Below, one piece after another: positions 37,688 through 47,975 of a stretch of 64,000 nt of DNA. Location of the stretch: assembly GCF_024267675.1 (NCBI RefSeq), contig NZ_JALDYX010000009.1, positions 101,533-165,532 of the forward strand, read 5' to 3'. The translations under genes were made by a program, and so were the position numbers. The DNA comes from Marinobacterium sedimentorum (GTDB taxonomy: Bacteria > Pseudomonadota > Gammaproteobacteria > Pseudomonadales > Balneatricaceae). Position 1 is the stretch's first letter, and every line of letters begins with the position of its first letter. The notes under the pieces were generated by a model. The model was not told the DNA's origin. It was given only the letters and a program-made list of their open reading frames with translations, and did not search any database.

Positions 37688-40029
37688 GTGCAGCACCTGA
37701 GCTGACGGGCTTTGTGCTGAGCCGGCAGCAGCGTGACACCCGCGAGGGTATCGAACTGAGTTACTGGCTCAGCACCGATACGGGGGCGCAGGAGGTGCGC
37801 ATTGGCGGCCAGAAAGCCGTCTTCTTTGTCCGCCGCAGTCAGTCCGATCAGGTAGAGCAGCTGCTGCAGGATCTGTCGGGCTGGACGCTGACCGAGCTTG
37901 AGCTGCAGGACCTTACCGGTGAGGCGGTGTCGGCGCTCTACAGCCCAAGCCTGAAGCTGCAGCGCAGTCTGATAGAGCGCCTGACCCTGGGGGGCGTTGC
38001 GCTGCTGGAGGAGGATATCCGCCCGGTTGATCGCTACCTCATGGAGCGCTTCATTCAGGGCGGTGTCAGCGTGGTCAGCCGCAGCGACGGTACGCCGCTG
38101 CTGCGCCCGGCCGACTACAGTACGCAGCTGCGCATGTTGTCCATCGATCTGGAAACGACCCTTAACGCCGACCGCATCCACTCCATCGGGCTCTATGGCG
38201 AGGGTTTTCGCCGGGTACTGATGCGCGGCCAGGGCGTGGATTCCGACTGGCTCGAGTATCTGCCCGATGAGTGTGCCCTGCTGCAACGGCTGATGGAGCT
38301 GGTACGGGCGTTCGACCCCGATATCTTTATCGGCTGGAATGTTATCGACTTCGATTTTCGGGTGCTGTTGCAGCGCGCCCGGGCGCTGGGTGTCAGGCTC
38401 TGTCTGGGGCGGGATGCCCGAGCGCTAAAGCTGATTGATTCCGCCGCAGGCAAGGGGTTTGTGCGCCTCACCGGTCGGCTGGTAATCGATGGCATCGATA
38501 CCCTGCGTGGTGCCACCTTCAGTTTCGAGAGCTTTTCGCTGGAGCATGTGGCGCGGGTGTTTCTGCAGCGCGGCAAGCTGGTCGACAAGGTGGATACGCG
38601 GGGGGAGGAAATCCAGCGCCTGTTCCGGGATGATCCGCAGGCGCTGGCGCGCTATAACCTGGAAGACTGCGTGCTGGTGTGGGATATCTTCGCCAAGGCG
38701 CAGCTGCTGCATTATCTGGTCGAGCGGGCCCGCCTGACAGGCCTGCCACTGGACAAGATCGGCGGCTCGGCGGCGGCCTTTGACAATCAGTATCTGCCGC
38801 AGCTGCACCGCCGCGGCTATGTTGCCTCCGAATACGCATCGGGCCAGTCGGGTCTGTCGATTCCCGGCGGTTTTGTGATGGAGTCGGTGCCGGGGCTCTA
38901 TCGCCAGGTGCTGGTACTGGACTTCAAGAGTCTGTATCCCAGTATCATCCGTACCTTCTGTGTAGATCCCTACGGCATGGCCCGCGGGCTGCGCGAGGGC
39001 GCTGAGCCTGATGACCTGGTACCGGGCTTTAACGGTGCCATTTTCTCCCGCAGCGATACCATACTGCCGCGCATTATCGAGCGGCTGTGGCAGGCCCGCG
39101 ACCAGGCCAAGCAGGCGCGCAATACGCCGCTGTCCCAGGCCATCAAGATCATCATGAATTCCTTCTACGGCGTGCTGGGGTCCAATGTCTGTCGCTTTTT
39201 TGATCAGCGCCTGGCAGGTTCCATTACGTTGCGCGGTCACGAAATTCTTAACCGCACCCGGGATGAAATCGAGCAGCGTTTTGGCTACAAGGTGATCTAC
39301 GGCGATACCGATTCGGTGTTTGTCTGGCTCGGTGACAGCTGCAGCGATGCAGACGCCCAGCGCAGTGGCGAGGCTCTGGCCTTGCACCTGAATCGCTGGT
39401 GGCAGGATCAGCTGGTGCAGCGTTTTGGTCTTGAGTGCCACCTGGAAATTGAATACGAAACCCATTACCACCGCTTTCTGATGCCGCGCATGCGCCATTC
39501 CGACAAGGGCAGCAAGAAGCGTTATGCCGGCCTCAAGCGCCTGGCGGATGGTGGTGAGGAGCTGGTCTTCAAGGGGCTGGAAAATGTGCGCACCGACTGG
39601 ACACCGCTGGCGCGGCGTCTGCAGCTGGAGCTGTATGAGCGAGTCTTCCACGATCAGCCCTACGAGGCGCTGATACGCGATACCGTGGCCAGGGTGCTGG
39701 CCGGTGAGCTGGATGAGGAGCTGGTGTATCGCAAGCGGCTGCGTCGGCCGCTGGATCAGTATCAGCGCAACCGGCCGCCCCACGTGCAGGCGGCGCTGAA
39801 GGTGGAGCAGCAAATGCAGCGCCAGGGGCGGCGCAGCCCGTTTCGCCCCGGCAGCCATGTGGAGTATCTGATTACGGTGAGCGGCCCGGAGCCAGTGGGC
39901 TGGGTGCGCTCACCGCTGGATTATCAGCACTATATCGATCGTCAGCTCAAGCCAGTGGTCGATACCCTGCTGCCTTTTCTGGGGCAGGACTTTGATGGCC
40001 TGGTGGCGCCCCAGTTCGGGCTCTTCTGA
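37684..40029 (+). CDS. polB: DNA polymerase II (family B)
   Basis: A 781-residue family B polymerase, the size of E. coli Pol II (783). Exonuclease motif Exo I is SIDLETT (Asp155, Glu157). Polymerase motif A is DFKSLYPSII (Asp413), motif B KIIMNSFYGVLG and motif C YGDTDS. All catalytic acids are present, so it should be active in translesion synthesis and replication restart. The start is TTG 37684, overlapping the mvd stop codon; the protein then aligns with E. coli Pol II from residue ~5. Frames extending back to 37507 lie inside mvd and are shadows. Confidence 0.94.
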   Translation: MSAAPELTGFVLSRQQRDTREGIELSYWLSTDTGAQEVRIGGQKAVFFVRRSQSDQVEQLLQDLSGWTLTELELQDLTGEAVSALYSPSLKLQRSLIERLTLGGVALLEEDIRPVDRYLMERFIQGGVSVVSRSDGTPLLRPADYSTQLRMLSIDLETTLNADRIHSIGLYGEGFRRVLMRGQGVDSDWLEYLPDECALLQRLMELVRAFDPDIFIGWNVIDFDFRVLLQRARALGVRLCLGRDARALKLIDSAAGKGFVRLTGRLVIDGIDTLRGATFSFESFSLEHVARVFLQRGKLVDKVDTRGEEIQRLFRDDPQALARYNLEDCVLVWDIFAKAQLLHYLVERARLTGLPLDKIGGSAAAFDNQYLPQLHRRGYVASEYASGQSGLSIPGGFVMESVPGLYRQVLVLDFKSLYPSIIRTFCVDPYGMARGLREGAEPDDLVPGFNGAIFSRSDTILPRIIERLWQARDQAKQARNTPLSQAIKIIMNSFYGVLGSNVCRFFDQRLAGSITLRGHEILNRTRDEIEQRFGYKVIYGDTDSVFVWLGDSCSDADAQRSGEALALHLNRWWQDQLVQRFGLECHLEIEYETHYHRFLMPRMRHSDKGSKKRYAGLKRLADGGEELVFKGLENVRTDWTPLARRLQLELYERVFHDQPYEALIRDTVARVLAGELDEELVYRKRLRRPLDQYQRNRPPHVQAALKVEQQMQRQGRRSPFRPGSHVEYLITVSGPEPVGWVRSPLDYQHYIDRQLKPVVDTLLPFLGQDFDGLVAPQFGLF

Positions 40030-40080
40030 AGCGCAAGCTGCCTGTACCCAATAAAGCTCCTGTCGCTGGCAAATGGCTGG

Positions 40081-41172
<1,092 letters not shown>

Positions 41173-41247
41173 TCAGGATGCCAGTGTGGCGACGCCGGGC
41201 GATGTCGCCACGCGGGCGCTGCAGCAAAATGCGCGAAGGAGCTCGGC

Positions 41248-41745
41248 TTAGCGGTCGGCCAGGGGAGGTGCGAAGGCGTAGTCCATGTCCCAGGGGAAAC
41301 GGATCCAGGTGTCCTGGCTGACTTCGGTAATAAAGGTATCTACCAGTGGCTTGCCGGCGGGCTTGGCGTAGATGGTGGCGAAATGGGCCTTGGGCAGCAG
41401 GTCGCGCACGCACTGGGCGGTTTTGCCGGTATCCACCAGGTCGTCGATCAGGATCATGCCCTCGCCATCGCCCTCAACACTTTTGAGGATATTCAATTCA
41501 CCGCGCACCATGGCGGCGCCGTCCTTGTCCTCGCCCCTGGCATAGCTGGTGACGCAGATGGTATCAATCAGGCGTATATCGAGTTCGCGCGCCAGAATGG
41601 CCGCCGGCACCATGCCACCGCGGGTAATGGCAATAATGCCTTTCCAGGGGCCCAGTTCAAGCAGGCGCCAGGACAGTGCGCGGGCATTGCGATGCAACTC
41701 CTCCCAGGAAACCGGAAAGTCTTTGCGATAGGGCATTGAGGCCAT
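41248..41745 (-). CDS. gpt: Xanthine-guanine phosphoribosyltransferase
   Basis: A 165-residue type I phosphoribosyltransferase. The PRPP motif is [14 protein letters not shown] (about residues 95-108) and the base-specificity region contains [12 protein letters not shown]. It salvages xanthine and guanine to XMP and GMP. ATG 41745 has AGGAGAA just upstream. It lies between a deaminase making hypoxanthine from adenine (or inosine from adenosine) and one acting on oxopurines, an evident purine-salvage cluster on the minus strand. Confidence 0.92.
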   Translation of the reverse strand: MASMPYRKDFPVSWEELHRNARALSWRLLELGPWKGIIAITRGGMVPAAILARELDIRLIDTICVTSYARGEDKDGAAMVRGELNILKSVEGDGEGMILIDDLVDTGKTAQCVRDLLPKAHFATIYAKPAGKPLVDTFITEVSQDTWIRFPWDMDYAFAPPLADR

Positions 41746-41895
41746 GGGTCTGTTCTCCTGATCGATTGGGGCTGCGTAAACGCGGCGATGCGGAATCATA
41801 ACCGATTAGTCAGACTTTGCTAAGTCGGGAGCGGCACCGCCGCTCCCACAGTGCCCACAGCAGGCTACAGGCAATATCGCAGGACCGGGTGCGGT

Positions 41896-43263
41896 TTAGC
41901 GACCGGCCATGGCCTTTGCTGCCAGTCGCATGGCGGCTTGGCGATGCTCGGCCATGAGTTGCTGCAGGTCCTGGCCCGGCAGAGTGCCGTCGATCACTTT
42001 CCACTCGCCCGCCACCATCACGCGATCGGCCTGATGTGCGCCGCACAGCAGCAGCGCTGCCAGTGGATCATGGCTGCCGGAAAAACGCAGCTCGTCGAGC
42101 CGGAACAGGGCAATATCGGCCTGCTTGCCGATAGCCAGGGTGCCAATATCATCACGTCCCAGTACCCGGGCCGAACCTGCGGTAGCCCAGCGGTAGGCAT
42201 CAAAGTGGGTCACCTTGGATGCGCCGTAGCGCAGGCGCTGCAGATAGAGGGCCTGGCGGACTTCGTTGATCATATTGGAGCCATCGTTGGAGGCCGAGCC
42301 ATCGACGCCCAGGCCAATGGGAGAGCCTGCCGCTTCCAGCTCGCGATTGCGGCAGATACCCGAGGCCAGCATCATGTTGGAGCTGGGACAGTGGCAGATG
42401 CCAACGCCAGCGTCGCCCAGGCGCTGGATTTCCTGGTCATCGAAATGAATGCCGTGGGCCAGCCAGGTGCGCGGTGACAACCAGCCGACGCTTTCGAGGT
42501 AATCCACGGTGCGCATGCCAAAGTGCTGCTGGCAGAAGGCTTCCTCGTCCAGCGTCTCGGCCAGGTGGGTGTGTAGCCGTACATCGAGGCGCTCGGCCAG
42601 GGCTGCGCTCTGGCGCATGATGTTGGTCGTGACCGAAAAGGGCGAACAGGGCGCCAGGGCGATCTGTATTTTGGCGCCCTCGCCACGCTCGTGGTAGCGG
42701 TTTATCAGACGTTCGCTGTCGAGCAGAATCTGCTCTTCGGTTTGTACCGTACTCTGGGGCGGCAGGCCGCCGTCGTTTTCGCCCAGGCTCATGGAGCCGC
42801 GGGTCAGTACGGCGCGGATGCCCAGGGCACGGGCTTCCTCCACCTGAATATCGATGGCCTGCTCCATGCCGGCGGGAAACAGATAATGGTGATCGGCGGC
42901 GGTGGTGCAGCCGGACAGCAGCAGTTCGGTGAGGGCCAGCCGGGTGGCCAGGGCGTGCATCTCCGGCTCCAGGTGCGCCCAGACGCCGTACAGGCTCTTG
43001 AGCCAGGGAAACAGCTCCTTGTTAAGGGCGTCGGGATAGGCGCGGGTCAGCGTCTGGTAAAAGTGGTGGTGGCAGTTGATCAGCCCGGGTATGACGACAT
43101 GCTCGCGGGCGTCATAGGTGTTTTGGCAGGGCTGGGCCGGTTGCTGTCCGGCGGCCAGTATTTCAACGATACGGTTGCCTTGGACGACGATGCCGCCGCG
43201 GGCATCCTTGTCGGTGCCGGTGTAGATGGCCAGCGGGGATTTTATCCAGAGACGCGGGTTCAT
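41896..43263 (-). CDS. 8-oxoguanine deaminase-like amidohydrolase
   Basis: A 455-residue amidohydrolase of the TrzN/ATZ/guanine-deaminase superfamily. The metal site is NCHHHFYQT, with later RLHTHLAE (metal His), AHGIHFDDQEI and LGVDGSASND (metal Asp). It resembles the 8-oxoguanine deaminase of Pseudomonas aeruginosa, which turns 8-oxoguanine into urate. Related enzymes act on guanine or cytosine analogues, so the substrate is a family-based inference. It is the first gene (in minus direction) of the purine group. Confidence 0.82.
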   Translation of the reverse strand: MNPRLWIKSPLAIYTGTDKDARGGIVVQGNRIVEILAAGQQPAQPCQNTYDAREHVVIPGLINCHHHFYQTLTRAYPDALNKELFPWLKSLYGVWAHLEPEMHALATRLALTELLLSGCTTAADHHYLFPAGMEQAIDIQVEEARALGIRAVLTRGSMSLGENDGGLPPQSTVQTEEQILLDSERLINRYHERGEGAKIQIALAPCSPFSVTTNIMRQSAALAERLDVRLHTHLAETLDEEAFCQQHFGMRTVDYLESVGWLSPRTWLAHGIHFDDQEIQRLGDAGVGICHCPSSNMMLASGICRNRELEAAGSPIGLGVDGSASNDGSNMINEVRQALYLQRLRYGASKVTHFDAYRWATAGSARVLGRDDIGTLAIGKQADIALFRLDELRFSGSHDPLAALLLCGAHQADRVMVAGEWKVIDGTLPGQDLQQLMAEHRQAAMRLAAKAMAGR

Positions 43264-43596
43264 GGTGACTTCCTCAAACAGTTAGATCGTCGACAGAACG
43301 CATCGGTTGCGCTGTCGGTCCGGTCGGGTTGTTTTAGGCGTGAACCCTTCGCCAGCGCCTCTGAACCGGCGCCAGGCGCTGCTCGGAGACGTTGCAGTAC
43401 ATAGAATGTCTGTATACAAAAATAAGCTTGATAGTACGCATTATGCGATGCCGGGCGCCGGTCGGCAAGTCGGCGGTGCGCGTTGGCAGACAGGCCGATT
43501 TTCCACTGGCTCTGGGCAAACTGTCTGTACAGATGGCTCAGGCGCCATTCATACTGGGGCCCCGATACTGCTGATTTTCTGCCGGAGTTGCATTCT
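43264..43596. other. Intergenic region between the 8-oxoguanine deaminase-like gene and a secreted protein gene (333 bp)
   Basis: This divergent control region contains a perfect 8-bp palindrome TGTATACA at 43411-43418, about 150 bases upstream of the deaminase start. It is of the kind bound by GntR-type repressors, but no regulator can be named. Open frames here are antisense to one another and lack ribosome sites. I see no RNA gene. Confidence 0.4.
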
Positions 43597-44217
43597 ATGT
43601 TGAGCCGATTTTCATTCAAGGGTTTCACCGGGCTTGGGTCCCTTGCGCTGGGCCTGCTCTGGTTGCTGAGTTCATCTGCCCAGGCGCAGGATCTGTCGAC
43701 GCAGCAGGTCGAGGCCTATATCGCCCTTATGCCTGAGGTTAAGACCTTCGCCAACCAGATCGACCCTGCCCTGGGACAGCGCTTGCGCTCAGAGTTGCAG
43801 CCTGTGGCCGGTGAGGCTTTCCGGCCCCATGCTCGAGGGCTGACTATTCTGCAGCATCAGCAGCCGGGCCAGCTGCAGCAACTGGATCAGCTGGCGCGCG
43901 GCGGTCGTTTCGTTGATGCCCAGTCCTGGGCCTGGGTGGGGGATCGGGTTCTGCTTGGTTACGCTGCGCTCAAGGCCGAGGCCGCCTATCCGCAGATCCT
44001 GGAGCTGGCTCGCAGCATGCAAACGATGGATCCTGCCCTGCAGGCCATGATGCCGCCGCAGTTTCAGAGCCGGGTCGCCCAGATTGGCGTGATGGCGCAG
44101 GAAGTTGCCAAGGTTTCCGAGGCCGACAAGCAGGTGCTGCGGCCGTTTCTGGGGCCGCTGGATGAACACTGGAAAAACGAATGGCAGGCATATCAGTCCA
44201 GTACCACGGCGCGCTAA
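43597..44217 (+). CDS. Secreted protein of unknown function
   Basis: A 206-residue protein with a clear Sec signal peptide (hydrophobic core LGSLALGLLWLLSSS, cleavage likely after AQA near residue 30). The mature part is helical, rich in Gln, Ala and Leu, with no cysteine and no recognised motif, and is probably periplasmic. ATG 43597 is chosen because it places the signal sequence at the start and has GGAG 9 bases upstream; the frame is open from 43483. I do not recognise the family. Confidence 0.7.
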   Translation: MLSRFSFKGFTGLGSLALGLLWLLSSSAQAQDLSTQQVEAYIALMPEVKTFANQIDPALGQRLRSELQPVAGEAFRPHARGLTILQHQQPGQLQQLDQLARGGRFVDAQSWAWVGDRVLLGYAALKAEAAYPQILELARSMQTMDPALQAMMPPQFQSRVAQIGVMAQEVAKVSEADKQVLRPFLGPLDEHWKNEWQAYQSSTTAR

Positions 44218-44302
44218 CAGCGTGTGGCTTGTCGAATATTTGCCTGAACAGGCCTTTCTCTTAAGATCCGCGACTCAGAGTGCTGAGCAACTCATACCGC
44301 TG

Positions 44303-44326
44303 AAAAGCCCGGCCGCTCGGCCGGGC
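44303..44326 (-). terminator. Rho-independent terminator of hmp (minus strand)
   Basis: GCCCGGCCG and CGGCCGGGC (44307-44326) form a strong stem with a 2-base spacer. On the minus strand the stem is followed by TTTT. It lies 26 bases after the hmp stop codon. Confidence 0.75.
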
Positions 44327-44352
44327 CTGTCTAGTCGAATGCTGCTGCGCTA

Positions 44353-45558
44353 TCAGAGCGTCTGGTGCGGGCCAAAGAGTTCGTAGTGCAGGCGACTGTC
44401 GGCCACACCCCAGGCTTTCAGCTGGCGGTGGATTGATTGCATAAAGGGCAGGGGGCCACAAAAGTAATATTCCGTGTTATCCCGCTCAATGGCTGCACGC
44501 AGCGGTGCCAAATCCATCATGCCGGTGGCCTGATAGTCCTGGTCAGCAGTATCGGTTGCCAGCGGAGCCTGGTACCAGCAGAAACTGTGCAACAGCTCAT
44601 GGCTGGCACAGAGTTCTGCCACCTGCCCTGCAAAGGCGTGCTGGCGACCATTCTCGCAGCCATGCAGATAGTACACAGGTGCGCGGTGGCAGGCCTCTGC
44701 CAGGCTGTTGAACATGCTGAGCATGGGCGTCAGGCCCACACCGCCACTGAGCAGTACTACTGGCGTATCGGGGGTTACATCCAGGTAGAAGTCCCCGGAA
44801 GGCGGCAACAGGTCAATTTCATCGCCAACCTGCAACTCATCGTGCAGATAGGTGGAAACCTGTCCGGGGACGGGGGCTGCTTCACGTTTGACGCTGATGC
44901 GGTAGCTGCGGCCATTGGGGGCATCGGATAGCGAATACTGTCGATACTCATGCTGTGCCAGGCTCGGGTGGCTGATGGAGACTGTCAGATACTGGCCGGG
45001 CTTGAACAGGCTGACTGGCGCACCGTCCAGTGGCTCAAATTCAAATGAACTGATCAGGTCGGTTTCCTGAATCTTGCTGGCCAGGCGAAAACGCCGCTTG
45101 CCACGCCATCCTCCATTCGCATTCGCGGCCTGATCATAGATTTCAGCCTCGCGCCCGATGAATATCTCGGCCAGCTGCCCGTAAGCGAGTTCCCAGGCTT
45201 CGAGCACTTCAGCGGTGGCGGCATCGGGCGCGAGCTCACGGATGGTTTCGAGCAGGTGATGGCCGACAATACTGTACTGTTCTGGGCGGATCAGGAAGCT
45301 GGTATGCTTCTGGGCAATGCGCTCAACGGCCTGGCTCAAGACTGCCGGGTTGTTCAGATAGCGCGCATAGGCAAGGATGGCGTTGAACAGCGCGACGGGC
45401 TGGGCGCCTGATGTCTGGTGGGCGAGGTTGAATACGTCCTTGAGTTCCGGGTTGTCGCGGAACATGCGGGCATAAAAGTGTTCGGTGAGGGCAGGGCCCG
45501 CCGACTCCAGCAATGGCAGAGTGGCTTGAACGGTCTTGATGTGATGGGGTTGCAGCAT
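44353..45558 (-). CDS. hmp: Flavohaemoglobin (nitric oxide dioxygenase)
   Basis: A 401-residue three-domain protein. The globin domain covers residues 1-~140 with the haem-ligand His in QKHTSFLI (about residue 85). An FAD domain follows with RQYSLSDAPN, and an NAD domain with LLSGGVGLTPMLSMFN; the C-terminus YELFGPH is typical. It detoxifies NO to nitrate aerobically. Length and motifs are normal. The upstream region has A/T-rich inverted sequences, but I could not fit an NsrR site with correct spacing. Confidence 0.96.
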   Translation of the reverse strand: MLQPHHIKTVQATLPLLESAGPALTEHFYARMFRDNPELKDVFNLAHQTSGAQPVALFNAILAYARYLNNPAVLSQAVERIAQKHTSFLIRPEQYSIVGHHLLETIRELAPDAATAEVLEAWELAYGQLAEIFIGREAEIYDQAANANGGWRGKRRFRLASKIQETDLISSFEFEPLDGAPVSLFKPGQYLTVSISHPSLAQHEYRQYSLSDAPNGRSYRISVKREAAPVPGQVSTYLHDELQVGDEIDLLPPSGDFYLDVTPDTPVVLLSGGVGLTPMLSMFNSLAEACHRAPVYYLHGCENGRQHAFAGQVAELCASHELLHSFCWYQAPLATDTADQDYQATGMMDLAPLRAAIERDNTEYYFCGPLPFMQSIHRQLKAWGVADSRLHYELFGPHQTL

Positions 45559-45793
45559 GGGGGTTCCTTAAGGTGTTATTTGAGTGCATCTTTAAAAATG
45601 TATTATCTATATATGTATGTGGAAGTCAACAGAGATGGCAGGTCTGAGTGCTTGTCGCTCTATTTGTCGCAATTTGCTGACGGTTGTATAAAAAAAGGTC
45701 TATGGTCAACAGAGCGCTGGGTCCCCGAAGATCATCTATTGTTAGATTTTGGTTTGGGGACTTTGCCCGTACCCATCCGGAGGCCTATACCCG

Positions 45794-47062
45794 ATGAGTC
45801 CGCTGGACGCCCGCTATCTGCGCAGGAAGCTACTGGAGGCTCAGCATGAGCAAACACCGGTTGCACTGTGTGGGGGGGCCTTTGTGTCAGCCTGTGCTGG
45901 CGGTTACTACTGGTGGTTAACGCAGCAGGCGTTCTATGTCTATTGGTTGCTGGCCGCCGCCCTGGTGATCCTGTCGCGTCTGTCGCTGTATCTGTGCTTT
46001 GCGGCCTGGCGCCGGGATCAGAACGGCAAGGCGCTCGAATCAGCCAGCTGGCGGCACCTGCATGTCGCAGGCTTCGTTGCGGCAGCCCTGAGCTGGGCGA
46101 TAATCGGCCTCTATGTTGAATACAGCCTGCCCTTTGCTGATGCGGCCTTTATCTATGTGTGCCTGGCCGGAATGGTGGCGGGCAGCGTAGTGAGTACCGC
46201 TTCGGTATCGCCACGCATGTTTCTGATCTTCTCTGCGATTACGTTGCTGCCGGTGGCGCTGGTACTGCTGATGTCGCTTGAGCCACAGAAGATGGCGATG
46301 GGGCTGGTCAGCGCGGGTTTTTTCGTATTTTCATTGCGCTCGATTTACCGTATCGCGGATATTTTTGAGGGCTTCGTGGCCAGTGGTGTGGTCAATGAGC
46401 AGTTGTTGCGTGAACTGCGTCAGGAGCAGCGTCAGGTGCTCAAGCTGAATGAGCAGCTGCGTGAGGACATCGAGATGCGCTCCCGGACCGAGCTGCAGCT
46501 GAGGGCACAAAAACAGCGCGCCGAGTCCCTGGCTGAAAAGCTGTACGCGCTTTCGTCGATCGACGGTCTGACGGAAATCCCGAATCGGCGCTATTTTGAT
46601 GAACACTTTGCCGAAGAGTGGAGCCGCGCCCTGCGTGCGCAATCGGTGCTGTCGCTGATCATATGTGACATCGACTATTTCAAGGATTTTAATGACCACT
46701 ACGGTCACCTGATGGGCGACGACTGCCTGCGGGCGGTCGCCAGCACCCTGGATCTGCATGCGCGGCGGGCCGGGGATGCCGTGACACGGTTTGGTGGCGA
46801 GGAGTTTGCGATCATTCTGCCCGGCATCGGACTGCAGGAGGCGTGCCTGCTGGCCGAGCAGATGCGCGAGGCGGTGTTGGCGCTGGGCATTATGCATGCC
46901 GCGTCAAAAGTCAGTGAGCGGGTGACTATCAGTATGGGGGTGGCCTGTACCATCCCGAGCCAGGAGGCTCTGGCCGAGGGGTTGCTGCGCCGCGCGGATG
47001 AAGCGCTTTATCGCGCCAAACACCGGGGGCGCAACCAGGTGGTCAGCGCCGGTGCCGTTTAA
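45794..47062 (+). CDS. Membrane-bound diguanylate cyclase (GGEEF)
   Basis: A 422-residue protein. About six membrane segments lie within residues ~25-205, then a short coiled coil rich in E, Q and R, then a GGDEF domain from about residue 255 (SSIDGLTEIPNRRYFDE). The active site is RFGGEEF and the inhibitory I-site RAGD sits five residues before it, so cyclic-di-GMP synthesis with product feedback is expected. ATG 45794 follows GGAGG. In the window it could feed LapD/LapG-type control of the adhesin exporter, but nothing in the sequence links them directly. Confidence 0.92.
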   Translation: MSPLDARYLRRKLLEAQHEQTPVALCGGAFVSACAGGYYWWLTQQAFYVYWLLAAALVILSRLSLYLCFAAWRRDQNGKALESASWRHLHVAGFVAAALSWAIIGLYVEYSLPFADAAFIYVCLAGMVAGSVVSTASVSPRMFLIFSAITLLPVALVLLMSLEPQKMAMGLVSAGFFVFSLRSIYRIADIFEGFVASGVVNEQLLRELRQEQRQVLKLNEQLREDIEMRSRTELQLRAQKQRAESLAEKLYALSSIDGLTEIPNRRYFDEHFAEEWSRALRAQSVLSLIICDIDYFKDFNDHYGHLMGDDCLRAVASTLDLHARRAGDAVTRFGGEEFAIILPGIGLQEACLLAEQMREAVLALGIMHAASKVSERVTISMGVACTIPSQEALAEGLLRRADEALYRAKHRGRNQVVSAGAV

Positions 47063-47097
47063 TATCTGGCTGCTGGCTGAGCCGGGGTCACGCGGGG

Positions 47098-47748
47098 CTA
47101 CTTGATGGCTATGCCACAGCCGCGCAGGATAATCTCGGTCAGCGTTCGGGTTGCCGTTTCGTACACCTCTGGCCCCAGTGACTCTTCTCCCAGGGCGGCC
47201 TCAATCTGAACGGCGAAGTCGGCATAGTGCTGGGTGGAGCCCCAGAGCAGGAATATCAGATGGGCCGGGTCTACGGCTTTCATCTTGCCGTCGGCAATCC
47301 AGTGCTCGAACACCGCCGCCCTTTGCTTGAACCAGCTGCGATAATCCTGTTTGAAAAACTTGCTCAGATGAGGGCCGCCGCTCAGTATCTCCATGGCAAA
47401 GATACGTGAGGCCAGGGGATACTGACGGGAAAACTCGATTTTGGCGGCGATATAGCGCGGCAATACGATAGCCGGGTCATCTTGGGGGCTCAGCTCATTG
47501 AAGGTACTGTCCCAGAGGTCGATAATGTTCGCCAGCACCGCGTAGTAAAGCCCAAGCTTGTTGCTGAAGTAATAGTGGATATTGGCTTTGGGCAGGCCGG
47601 CGCGATCGGCCACCCGCTGCATGCTGGTACCCTTGAAGCCATGACAGGAAAATTCCTGCTCAGCCGCGCTGATAATCAGCTTTTCGTTTTGTTGCCGAAT
47701 GCGACCGGCGGGTTTGTCTGCGCTGTGAGCATTGACTTCAAACTGCAT
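47098..47748 (-). CDS. TetR-family regulator (RutR/YcdC-like)
   Basis: A 216-residue regulator. The N-terminal helix-turn-helix spans residues ~20-65 (IISAAEQEFSCHGFKGTSMQRVADRAGLPKANIHYYF). The C-terminal ligand domain (RIFAMEILSGGPHL...) resembles the RutR-type domain found in pyrimidine-sensing regulators. No rut genes are nearby. It is divergent from the EamA transporter gene with 227 bases between, so that transporter is a possible target. Confidence 0.82.
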   Translation of the reverse strand: MQFEVNAHSADKPAGRIRQQNEKLIISAAEQEFSCHGFKGTSMQRVADRAGLPKANIHYYFSNKLGLYYAVLANIIDLWDSTFNELSPQDDPAIVLPRYIAAKIEFSRQYPLASRIFAMEILSGGPHLSKFFKQDYRSWFKQRAAVFEHWIADGKMKAVDPAHLIFLLWGSTQHYADFAVQIEAALGEESLGPEVYETATRTLTEIILRGCGIAIK

Positions 47749-47975
47749 GCCTGCGAACTCTTTTGACCTGAACGATGGCCCATTATAAGGGATCCGGTGC
47801 TGTTGCGGGCCACTCCTTTGGGTTATGGCCAGAGGACGCAGAAAGGGTGTGCGAGCCTGTGAGAGACAAGATCTTGTGCTGACGAGGCTGAGCTTGTGAT
47901 GGCTGCCGGCACTATCGGGGCTGGCAGGATTTTTAACGATGTTTCATTAGGGTGGTGGTCAGGGATGGGCATTCA

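Noticed and set aside
45560..45625. Possible NsrR site upstream of hmp (TGCATCTTT...AATGTATTA)
   Set aside because: The two half-sites resemble NsrR halves, but the spacing is about three bases too long and the left half matches only about 6 of 11 positions.
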